Part shown: piece by piece, positions 34,246 to 42,548 of the stretch
How positions within the stretch are numbered: the first letter of the stretch is position 1
Layout of the letters: each line of letters starts with the position of its first letter
NCBI RefSeq assembly: GCF_027460265.1
Contig: NZ_JAPZBC010000001.1
Span: 1,364,001 to 1,428,000 of the forward strand
DNA: 64,000 nt
From: Streptomyces sp. WMMC940
Lineage (GTDB): Bacteria; Actinomycetota; Actinomycetes; Streptomycetales; Streptomycetaceae
Reading direction: 5' to 3'
Program-made: the position numbers and the translations under genes
The notes under the pieces: generated by a model
What the model was told of the DNA's origin: nothing
The model's database searches: none
Seen by the model: only the letters and a program-made list of their open reading frames with translations

Positions 34246-36063
34246 ATGTTCGGATCCCGGGGTACGGATGCCTCCGATCGCACACGATCGGCAACACTGA
34301 GCCGGCACTGGAAGACAGCGGTAGTGGCGGCCGCAGGCTTCGCCACCATCGCCGGCACGACGGCCCTGGTCGCCGTCACCGACGACGACAAGGCGGGAGC
34401 GAAGACCGCCTCCGCGGCGGCCGACCAGGCCAAGGGCAAGGCCCAGCCCGCACCCGCCAAAGCCGGCACCACCCGCGGCGGAAGCGCCGAGGACACCGAG
34501 GACGACAAGGACGCCGACTACTGGGCCGAACACGCCGGAAACCCCGGCTGGAACGACAGCGACAGCACCGAAGACAAGGGCGGCGACCACGACCGGAGCG
34601 GCGCCGACGAAGGCAACGACGAGAGCGACGCGGACAAGGACCCCGACGGGAGCGGCGCCGACCGGAACCACCCCGGCGAACCCGAGGGAAACCCCGGCCC
34701 GCCCGCCGCGGACATCCAGAAGCGCGCCGGAAACCCAGGCGGCCCCGAGGGACAGAACGGCCCCGAGGGACACAGCAGCCACGACCGCGGCCATGACGGG
34801 CAAGGCAACCACCGCGAGGAGAACGGCCGTGGCGGCGACCGCGATGGACAGCATGGCCACCGGCAAGGAGCCGGCCGTCAGGGGCAGGACAGCCGCAACA
34901 GCTCCCACGAGGCCGGGAACAAGGCAAGGTCCGTCGACTGCGACCCCAACGACCTGATCTCGGCGATCATCGATGCCAACAGCGACGGCGGAGGAACCCT
35001 CTCCCTCGCGGAGAAGTGCACCTACACCCTCACCGCCAACCAGGACGGCAACGGCCTCCCCGAGATCGTCCAACCCATCACCATCCACGGCAACGGCGCC
35101 ACCATCGCCCGCGCCGCCAACGCCGACCAGTTCCGCTTCTTCGAAGTCGGCACCGGCGGCGACCTCAAACTCCGCCACCTCACCCTCACCCGCGGCAAAT
35201 CCTCCGCCGACTTCGAGGAGGGCGGCGCGATCAACGTCGTGGCCGGTGGCCGCCTCGACCTCGACCACACCACCCTGCACAAGAACAGCACCGACGACAT
35301 CGAAGGCGACCAGGGCGGCGCCATCTACAACGAAGGCATCACCACCATCCGCAACAGCACCATCAGCAAGAACTCCGGCTACGACGGCGGCGCCATCGCC
35401 AACGAGTACGGCAAGCTGGAGATCGAAACCTCCAAGTTCACCGGCAACGTCTCAGGGGACTACGCCGGCGCCATCCTCAACGAGTACGGCACGACCACGA
35501 TCCGCAAGAGCCTCTTCGACTACAACTACGCCGAGGACGGCGGCGCGGTCTACTCGTACGACGGTCTCACGGAGATCGAGAAGAGCGTCTTCAAGTACAA
35601 CGTCGCCGAGTACGGTGGTGCCATCTACCACAGTGCGGACTCGTTCCATCTCCGCGAGAGCACACTCGCCTACAACACCGCCTACTACTACGGTGGCGGC
35701 CTCGCCCTCGACGACCCCGCGACGATCGAGAACAGCAAGATCTACGGCAACACCGCCACCACCCAGCAAGGCGGCGGCATCTACACCGACCTGAGCACCG
35801 ACGAAAGGGTGGCCGTCCGCCGCACCGTGATCAGCGGCAACCAGGCACCCGGCAACGGGCAGACAGGCGGCGGCATCTACATCAGCACCGGCGACCAGGT
35901 CACCCTCACCGACGTCAAGGTCACCGACAACACCTCCGACGAACCCGCCGGAGGCATCCACAACGACGGCACCGTCACCACCTACGGCAAGATCAAGATC
36001 ATCGACAACGTCCCCACCAACTGCACAGGCAGCACCAACCCCGTCCCCAACTGCTTCGGCTGA
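34246..36063 (+). CDS. Membrane-anchored right-handed parallel beta-helix protein, copy 2
   Basis: Protein of 605 residues with the same plan as copy 1: anchor, DADYWAEHAGNPGW, polar linker, then VDC...EKC and beta-helix to the NCTGSTNPVPNCFG end. The first ~80 residues are nearly identical to copy 1. The linker has a segment GADRNHPGEPEGNPGPP shared with copy 4 but not copy 1, while the helix end (VAVRRTVISGNQAPGNGQ, TSDEPAGG) matches copy 3. This mixed similarity suggests recombination among copies. Its terminator is at 36122-36152. Function unknown. Confidence 0.83.
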   Translation: MFGSRGTDASDRTRSATLSRHWKTAVVAAAGFATIAGTTALVAVTDDDKAGAKTASAAADQAKGKAQPAPAKAGTTRGGSAEDTEDDKDADYWAEHAGNPGWNDSDSTEDKGGDHDRSGADEGNDESDADKDPDGSGADRNHPGEPEGNPGPPAADIQKRAGNPGGPEGQNGPEGHSSHDRGHDGQGNHREENGRGGDRDGQHGHRQGAGRQGQDSRNSSHEAGNKARSVDCDPNDLISAIIDANSDGGGTLSLAEKCTYTLTANQDGNGLPEIVQPITIHGNGATIARAANADQFRFFEVGTGGDLKLRHLTLTRGKSSADFEEGGAINVVAGGRLDLDHTTLHKNSTDDIEGDQGGAIYNEGITTIRNSTISKNSGYDGGAIANEYGKLEIETSKFTGNVSGDYAGAILNEYGTTTIRKSLFDYNYAEDGGAVYSYDGLTEIEKSVFKYNVAEYGGAIYHSADSFHLRESTLAYNTAYYYGGGLALDDPATIENSKIYGNTATTQQGGGIYTDLSTDERVAVRRTVISGNQAPGNGQTGGGIYISTGDQVTLTDVKVTDNTSDEPAGGIHNDGTVTTYGKIKIIDNVPTNCTGSTNPVPNCFG

Positions 36064-36121
36064 CACTCCACCGAAGACACACCGGGCAAGCCCTCACCAT
36101 CCACAACACACAGCAAACCCA

Positions 36122-36152
36122 CCCCGCCCCCGGCACCCCACCGGGGGCGGGG
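36122..36152 (+). terminator. Terminator of beta-helix gene 2
   Basis: 12-base arms CCCCGCCCCCGG and CCGGGGGCGGGG around CACCCCA, the same core as after gene 1. Confidence 0.75.
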
Positions 36153-37329
36153 ACATGTCACGACGGCAGACGCCGAGCGTGGGATGCGGGTACGGCTCCA
36201 AGGGCCGCGATGCGCATGGAGCGCGCTGCACACGGCTGCCTCCGGCGTCCACGCGAGTCGCGGGGCACGACCGACTCCACCGGCCACTCTCGGTCAACAC
36301 GAACGTGGAGCGCCTGCCGATAAGGGGGTTGCCGCAGCCCTCGCCCGCCGATCACGCTGGTCACAGCGGAGACGGTCGGCGATCCCACCCTCCGGGGCGG
36401 GCTGCGGCAGCCCGCTCTCGCAGTCGGCCCCCAGAGGCCTCGCCGTCCCGGTCGGCGTCGCCCACCGTTCGACCCATGGACCGCCGCCCCGGTCCCCGGG
36501 GCCGGCGACGTCGCGGACGGAGCCTGCCGACCGGCCCGCTGCCCCACCGCCCCGCTGCCCCACCGCCCCGCCGGCGAACCGGCTTCCGAGACAGCCGGCA
36601 CGGCGGCGGTCGCCGTACCACCCGCCACGAACCCGGCGGGCGGCCGGCGCCGCCGACCCCCAGCGACGACTCAGCACCAAGGCTCTCCTCGCGCGCTGCG
36701 ACGCATCCGGCCCCTGCGACTGCGACATCCGGCTCCCCGTTCCGTGTGAGAGGAACTGGGCGTGAGAGGGACTTCCGCAGGACAGGCCACAACGCCCCTT
36801 GTGCCGCGACGGCATCGCCGCACCGTCCGGCCGGAAGGGACATCAACACTCAACAGCACATCGCATAAGCAGAAAATGGGAGCGACCTGGCCGGATGGTC
36901 ACCCCCGGGTCCGCCAGAGAGACGCAGAGACATCCCTGACCACACCAGGCCGGGAGAGGCTCCGACAGAAACAGCCTCGTCGCCCAAGCCCTGGAAACAG
37001 ACTTCATGGAAAGCTGCACATCACATATTCCTCACGGAACTGAGGTGTGAATCCCCTCGGGCGGCACCCCTCGCGGATCCGGGGCCGGCTCGGGGCGCGA
37101 AAGCGTCGCGACCGCACGCTCGCCCGCTCGGTCAGGCCCGGGGTACGAAAGGGCATCCTCCCCGGCGAATGCCCCTCGCCACAGAGGCGCGCCCGCCCGG
37201 GACGAGCCGGCTCAACGCCCCAGGAGCAACCCCCGACCGGCAGCAGAAGCCGACAATTGACCGATTCCCACAATCACGGCCCCGAGAGCGAGACGGCGCA
37301 GTTGCCGAGGCCATTGCTCATGCGCCTCG

Positions 37330-37448
37330 ACCGACACTCCCAGCTGTACTCGATTATCCGATTTGTGACTTTTCTCGTGCTTTGATATGCCCGCTTGCGC
37401 CCCAGGCGCTGCGGTGACGGTCCATCACAGAGAAGGAGAGCGTGTCGG
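37330..37448 (+). promoter_or_regulatory. Diverged conserved upstream block, beta-helix gene 3
   Basis: Keeps TTATCCGATTTG, then GCTTTGATATG in place of GTGTTATATG, and GAAGGAGAGCG before the ATG at 37449. It is the most changed of the four copies. Confidence 0.5.
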
Positions 37449-39185
37449 ATGTCTGGATCCCGGGGTACAGATGACGCTGATCGCGCATGGTCGGCAACAC
37501 TGAGCCGGCACTGGAAGACGGCTGTGGTGGCGGCCGCAGGCTTCGCGACGGTCATCGGCACGACGACTCTCGTCGCCGTCACCGACGACGACCAGACGGC
37601 GGCGAACGCCTCCGCGGCGGCGGACCAGGCCAAGGGCAAGACCCAGCCCTCCCCCGCCAGGACCACTACCCGCGGCGGGAGCGCCAAGGACACCGAGGAC
37701 GCCAAGGACGCGGACTACTGGGCGGACCGCGCCGGAAACCCCGGCTGGAGCGGCAGCGGCAGCAGCGGACCCCGCGCCGGCGACGGCCCGGCCCGGAGCC
37801 GATCCGGGGACCTTACGAACGACGAGGGCGCCACGGGCTCCGGCGGCCCCGAGAAGAAGGGCCCGGCTACGACGGACGCGCAGAAGCGCTCCGCCGGCCC
37901 GACCAAGTCCGACGGGCAGAACGGCCCTGAGGGACACAGCAGCCGTGACCGTGGTCGCGAAGGGCAAGGCGGCCACGGGGAAGAGAACGGTCGTCAGGGC
38001 CGGGACGGTCACCACGCCTCCGGCAATGCCCGAGGCAAGGCGAGATACGTCGACTGCGACCCCAACGACCTGATCTCGGCGATCATCGATGCCAACAGCG
38101 ACGGCGGAGGAACCCTCTCCCTCGCGGAGAAGTGCACCTACACCCTCACCGCCAACCAGGACGGCAACGGCCTCCCCGAGATCGTCCAACCCATCACCAT
38201 CCACGGCAACGGCGCCACCATCGCCCGCGCCGCCAACGCCGACCAGTTCCGCTTCTTCCAGGTGTCGGCCGGCGGCGACCTCAAACTCCGCCACCTCACC
38301 CTCACCCGCGGCAAAACCGCCGTCGACCAGAACGGCGGAGCGATCCTCGTCAACCCCGCCGGACGCCTCGACCTCGACCACACCACCCTCCACAACAACA
38401 CCGTCAACGACACGGACTTCGATGACGGCGGCGCCATCGACAACCAAGGCATCACCACGATCCGCAACAGCACCTTCAGCAACAACTCCGCCGACGACGG
38501 CGGCGCCATCGACAACCGAAGCGGCAAGCTGGAGATCACGACTACCAAGTTCACCGGCAACACCGCCCTGGACGATGGCGGCGCCGTCGAAGAGCAGCAA
38601 GGAACGACCACCATCACCAAGAGCCTCTTCAGGCACAACTACGCCGGCGGCGACGGCGGCGCCCTCAGCGTAAGCAGCCTCGGCGGCCTGTTGAACATCG
38701 AGACGAGCACCATCACCCACAACACCGCGAACAACGACGGTGGCGGCATCGAGCACGCTGGTAGCGCACTCCATGTACGCAAGAGCACCATCGCCCACAA
38801 CACAGCCGCCAATGTCGGGGGAGGCCTGGGCATCACGTCCACCTCGGTGATCGAGGACAGCAAGATCCACGACAACACCTCCGTCGACGGGAGCGGCGGC
38901 GGCATCCACATCGCCGCCGAAGGCCAGGAGGTGGCCGTCCGCCGCACCGTGATCAGCGGCAACCAGGCACCCGGCAACGGGCAGACAGGCGGCGGCATCT
39001 ACATCAGCACCGGCGACCAGCTCACCCTCACCGACGTCAAGGTCACCGACAACACCTCCGACGAACCCGCCGGAGGCATCCACAACGACGGCACCGTCAC
39101 CACCTACGGCAAGATCAAGATCATCGACAACGTCCCCACCAACTGCACAGGCAGCACCAACCCCGTCCCCAACTGCTTCGGCTGA
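37449..39185 (+). CDS. Membrane-anchored right-handed parallel beta-helix protein, copy 3
   Basis: Protein of 578 residues from ATG 37449 (GGAGAG 8-13 bases upstream; an earlier ATG at 37395 is not family-like). Same plan: basic start, hydrophobic TAVVAAAGFATVIGTTTLVAV, DADYWADRAGNPGW, polar linker, VDC...EKC, beta-helix with repeated DDGGAI turns, and the C-terminus identical to copy 2. It is the most diverged copy in its N-terminal half, anchor and helix middle. The helix is rich in Thr/Asn ladders (NNSADDGGAIDN) as in other copies. Function unknown. Confidence 0.82.
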   Translation: MSGSRGTDDADRAWSATLSRHWKTAVVAAAGFATVIGTTTLVAVTDDDQTAANASAAADQAKGKTQPSPARTTTRGGSAKDTEDAKDADYWADRAGNPGWSGSGSSGPRAGDGPARSRSGDLTNDEGATGSGGPEKKGPATTDAQKRSAGPTKSDGQNGPEGHSSRDRGREGQGGHGEENGRQGRDGHHASGNARGKARYVDCDPNDLISAIIDANSDGGGTLSLAEKCTYTLTANQDGNGLPEIVQPITIHGNGATIARAANADQFRFFQVSAGGDLKLRHLTLTRGKTAVDQNGGAILVNPAGRLDLDHTTLHNNTVNDTDFDDGGAIDNQGITTIRNSTFSNNSADDGGAIDNRSGKLEITTTKFTGNTALDDGGAVEEQQGTTTITKSLFRHNYAGGDGGALSVSSLGGLLNIETSTITHNTANNDGGGIEHAGSALHVRKSTIAHNTAANVGGGLGITSTSVIEDSKIHDNTSVDGSGGGIHIAAEGQEVAVRRTVISGNQAPGNGQTGGGIYISTGDQLTLTDVKVTDNTSDEPAGGIHNDGTVTTYGKIKIIDNVPTNCTGSTNPVPNCFG

Positions 39186-39243
39186 CACCCCACCGAAGAC
39201 ACACCGGGCAAGCCCTCACCATCCACAACACACAGCAAACCCA

Positions 39244-39274
39244 CCCCGCCCCCGGCACCCCACCGGGGGCGGGG
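39244..39274 (+). terminator. Terminator of beta-helix gene 3
   Basis: Same 12-base arms and CACCCCA loop as after gene 2. Confidence 0.75.
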
Positions 39275-39594
39275 ACGCGTCACGACGGCAGACGCCGAGT
39301 GAGGGATGCGGGACGGCACCAAGGACCGCGATACACACGGAGCGTCTCAGTGGCTGACTCCGGCACTCGGGCATGCCGAGTCCCACACGGGAAGGGCGTG
39401 GAGACGGAGCACACGTGAAGCCCGGCGCGTGCCGCGGCCGGAGGATCTCGCGAGTGACGGCACGATGGCATCGAGGGCGCCGTCACCGGGGACGAGGACA
39501 GTCCGTTCGTCGAGCGGAACGAAGTGTCAGCCGCCGACTCTCACCACCCCGAAAGGGAGTCCACGGCCGGGCCGATTGGCTGCACACCTGGACA

Positions 39595-39718
39595 CGACAC
39601 CCCCATCCGCACGAGATTATCCGATTTGCCATCTTTCTTATGGTGTTATATGTCCGCTTTCATTCCCATGGTTGGGCACGGCATGACGGACCATCACAAA
39701 GAAAGAAGGGCCTGGCGG
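39595..39718 (+). promoter_or_regulatory. Conserved upstream block, beta-helix gene 4
   Basis: Keeps TTATCCGATTTGCC, GTGTTATATGTCCGC and the ATGACGGACCATCAC word found before gene 1; the ribosome site is GAAAGAAGGGCC. Confidence 0.55.
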
Positions 39719-41512
39719 ATGTTCGGATCCCGGGGTACGGATGCCTCCGATCGCACACGATCGGCAACACTGAGCCGGCACTGGAAGACAGCCGTGGTGG
39801 CGGCCGCAGGCTTCGCGACCATCGCCGGCACGACGGCCCTGGTCGCCGTCACCGACGACGACAAGGCGGGAGCGAAGACCGCCTCCGCGGCGGCCAACCA
39901 GGCCAAGGGCACGACCCAGCCCGCACTCGCCAAAGCCGGCACCACCCGCGGCGGAAGCGCCGAGGACGGCAAGGACGCCGACTACTGGGCCGAACACGCC
40001 GGAAACCCCGGCTGGAACGACAGCGACAGCACCGAAGACGACTCCGCAGAGCACGACGGTGGCGACGCGGACAAGGACCCCGACGGGAGCGGCGCCGACC
40101 GGAACCACCCCGGCGAACCCGAGGGAAACCCCGGCCCGCCCGCCGCGGACATCCAGAAGCGCGCCGGAAACCCAGGCGGCCCCGAGGGACAGAACGGCCC
40201 CGAGGGACACAGCAGCCACGACCGCGGCCATGACGGGCGAGGCGACCACCGCGAAGGGGAGAGCGGCGACAACGGCCATGGCGGGCATGGCGGCCACCGC
40301 GAGGATGCCGGCCGCCAGGGAGAGAGCGGCGGCCGCGGGCCGGACGGTCACCGGGAGTCCCACGGGGCCGGGGGCAAGGCGACGTCCGTCGGCTGCGACC
40401 CCAACAACCTGATCTCGGCGATCACACAGGCGAACAGCGACGGCGGAGGAACCCTCTCCCTCGCGGAGAAGTGCACCTACACCCTCACCGCCAACCAGGA
40501 CGGCAACGGCCTTCCCGAGATCGTCCAGCCCATCACCATCCACGGCAACGGCGCCACCATCGCCCGCGCCGCCAACGCCGCCCAGTTCCGCATCTTCGAA
40601 GTCGGCACCGGCGGCGACCTCAAACTCCGCCACCTCACCCTCACCCGCGGCAAAGCCGCCGCCGACGAGGACGGCGGCGCCATCAACGTCAACGCCGCCG
40701 GACGCCTCACCCTCGACCACACCACCCTCCACAACAACACCGTCGACGACACGGACAGCGACGACGCCGGCGCCATTCGCAACGAAGGCATCACCACCAT
40801 CCGCAACAGCACCCTCAGCGGCAACTCCGGCTACTACGGCGGCGCGATCCACAACTACTACGGCAAGCTGGAGGTCGAAACCTCCAAGTTCACCAACAAC
40901 AAGGCCTACTACGGCGGCGGCGGCATCATGAACGAGTACGGCACCAGCACCGTCCGCAAGAGCCTGTTCAGCTACAACTACGCGGTCCAGTACGGCGGCG
41001 GCATCTACCAATACGAAGGCCTCACGGACATCGAGAAGAGCGCCTTCAAGTACAACTACAGCGGCGAGTACGGCGGCGCCGTCTACCACGAGAACGACGC
41101 TCTCCAGGTGCGCAAGAGCACCTTCGCCTACAACACCGGCTACTACGGCGGCGCCCTCTATCTGGATGACGACCAGGCGGTCATCGAGGACAGCAAGATC
41201 TACGGCAACACGTCCCTCGAAGGCGACGGCGGTGGCATCTACAACGAAGGCGCCGAGACCCACATCCGCCGCACCGTGATCAGCGGCAACCAGGCCCCCG
41301 GTGACGGCTACACCGGCGGCGGACTCTACGTCAACAGCGGCGACGAGGTCACCCTCACCGACGTCAAGGTCACCGACAACACCTCCGACGAGGAGGCCGG
41401 CGGGGTGCACAACGACGGCACCGTCACCACCTACGGCAAGATCAAGATCATCGACAACGTCCCCACCAACTGCGAAGGCAGCGCCAACCCCGTCCCCAAC
41501 TGCTTCGGCTGA
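39719..41512 (+). CDS. Membrane-anchored right-handed parallel beta-helix protein, copy 4
   Basis: Protein of 597 residues from ATG 39719, the position equivalent to copies 1 and 2. N-terminus and anchor as in copies 1 and 2, DADYWAEHAGNPGW motif, linker with GADRNHPGEPEGNPGPP shared with copy 2, and helix plus C-terminus (LYLDDDQAVIEDSKIYGN, TNCEGSANPVPNCFG) shared with copy 1. The first Cys region reads VGCDPNN in place of VDCDPND. Aromatic Tyr pairs (GYYGGAI, NYYGKLE) mark successive turns. Last of the four; function unknown. Confidence 0.83.
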   Translation: MFGSRGTDASDRTRSATLSRHWKTAVVAAAGFATIAGTTALVAVTDDDKAGAKTASAAANQAKGTTQPALAKAGTTRGGSAEDGKDADYWAEHAGNPGWNDSDSTEDDSAEHDGGDADKDPDGSGADRNHPGEPEGNPGPPAADIQKRAGNPGGPEGQNGPEGHSSHDRGHDGRGDHREGESGDNGHGGHGGHREDAGRQGESGGRGPDGHRESHGAGGKATSVGCDPNNLISAITQANSDGGGTLSLAEKCTYTLTANQDGNGLPEIVQPITIHGNGATIARAANAAQFRIFEVGTGGDLKLRHLTLTRGKAAADEDGGAINVNAAGRLTLDHTTLHNNTVDDTDSDDAGAIRNEGITTIRNSTLSGNSGYYGGAIHNYYGKLEVETSKFTNNKAYYGGGGIMNEYGTSTVRKSLFSYNYAVQYGGGIYQYEGLTDIEKSAFKYNYSGEYGGAVYHENDALQVRKSTFAYNTGYYGGALYLDDDQAVIEDSKIYGNTSLEGDGGGIYNEGAETHIRRTVISGNQAPGDGYTGGGLYVNSGDEVTLTDVKVTDNTSDEEAGGVHNDGTVTTYGKIKIIDNVPTNCEGSANPVPNCFG

Positions 41513-41903
41513 CACCCCCACCGAAGACACACCGGGCAAGCCATCGCCATCCACAACACACAGCAAACCCACCCCGCCCCCGGCACCCCACCGGGGGCGG
41601 GCGCACGTCACCACAGCAGACCCCGACCCGCGGCGCTCCGCTCCGGAGCACCGGTACGCCACCCCGTTCCTGTCCACGGTGGGCCGGCCTCCTCGACCGC
41701 GCACGGCCAACGGACCGGGACTGCGCCTGGTTCGCCCCTGCCTCAGACGGCCGCCGGCCGCCGGTCGCCGGGACGGTGGCCGTCAAGGGCCTCAGGGTCC
41801 CGCCGACCCGGACGGCACGGCCCGGCAGCCGACGGAGCGTGCCCCCCTCCGCCCCCGACCGGCAGGTCTGGCCCAAAGCTCTGAACGGTGGTTCACTGTT
41901 TCC
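41513..41903. other. Gap with terminator of beta-helix gene 4 and TetR promoter
   Basis: 391 bases. Terminator core at 41573-41601. Just before the TetR gene, ACGGTG-GTT-CACTGT (41885-41899) forms an inverted repeat with one mismatch, a possible operator. No gene recognised. Confidence 0.45.
41573..41601 (+). terminator. Terminator of beta-helix gene 4
   Basis: 11-base arms CCCGCCCCCGG and CCGGGGGCGGG around CACCCCA, matching the other three copies except for the outermost pair. Confidence 0.75.
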
Positions 41904-42548
41904 ATGCCGTACCGCAGGACGCCCGCCGTCGAGGACCGTCTGGCCGCCGCCAGGGAGCATCTGGTCGAGCAGGCCACGTCCGTGGTCGCCGAGGCCGGAT
42001 GGGCGAACGCGTCCGTCACCGCGGTCGCCGCCGCCGCCGGTATGTCGGTCGGCTCCGTCTACCAGCACTTCCCGTCCAAGCAGGCACTGGCCGTCGAGGT
42101 GTTCCGCCGGGCCTCGGGCCACGAGGTCGACGTCCTCGGCGACGTGCTCCGGGAGGGCAGCGGCGACCCGGTGGAGCGGCTGGCCCTCGGTGTCAGCGTC
42201 TTCGCGCGCCGCGCCATGGAGCGGCGCGGACTGGCGCACGCGCTGCTCGCCGCACCGGCAGAGCCGGCCGTCGGCCAGGAGCGCCTGGAGTTCCGGCGCC
42301 GCTACCGCGCCGTGTTCGCCGAGGTCGTCCGGGAGGGCGTCGAGGCCGGGCTGCTCCCCCGCCAGGACCCGGAGATCACCGCGGCCGCCCTGACGGGCGC
42401 CATCGGCGAGGTGCTGGTGGACCCGCTCGCCGCCCCGGCGGAGGGTCCCGAGGCCGGCCGGCTGGTGGACGAACTGGTGGCGATGTCCCTGCGCTGCGCG
42501 GGCGCCCGGCCCGCGGCATGCCCCGACGACCCCGGAGGACCCCCATGA
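41904..42548 (+). CDS. TetR-family transcriptional regulator
   Basis: Protein of 214 residues. N-terminal HTH: REHLVEQATSVVAEAGWANASVTAVAAAAGMSVGSVYQHFPSK (about 14-56, the usual TetR fold with YQHFPSK), then a helical ligand domain. ATG 41904 is taken as the start from the HTH layout. Its stop overlaps the acyl-CoA dehydrogenase start in ATGA form, so it is coupled to and probably controls that gene. The possible operator is the inverted repeat just before the gene. The ligand may be an acyl-CoA, inferred from context only. Confidence 0.9.
   Translation: MPYRRTPAVEDRLAAAREHLVEQATSVVAEAGWANASVTAVAAAAGMSVGSVYQHFPSKQALAVEVFRRASGHEVDVLGDVLREGSGDPVERLALGVSVFARRAMERRGLAHALLAAPAEPAVGQERLEFRRRYRAVFAEVVREGVEAGLLPRQDPEITAAALTGAIGEVLVDPLAAPAEGPEAGRLVDELVAMSLRCAGARPAACPDDPGGPP

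Larger units (their letters stand above)
36064..37448. other. Long gene-poor gap between beta-helix genes 2 and 3
   Basis: 1385 bases. It starts with the copy-2 terminator (36122-36152) and ends with a diverged upstream block of gene 3 (about 37330-37448, keeping TTATCCGATTTG and GAAGGAGAGCG). The middle has short open frames on both strands without family resemblance, codon logic or ribosome sites. 36760-37040 is less GC-rich than its flanks. No pseudogene remnant recognised. Confidence 0.45.
39186..39718. other. Gap between beta-helix genes 3 and 4
   Basis: 533 bases: terminator at 39244-39274, unassigned GC-rich sequence, and the conserved upstream block from about 39595. The frame open from 39524 runs in phase through this block into gene 4, but its first 65 residues are not family-like. 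Confidence 0.45.

Noticed and set aside
36190..37043. Several open frames of 60-200 codons in the long gap, including 36762-37043
   Set aside because: No ribosome site, domain or similarity to neighbours.
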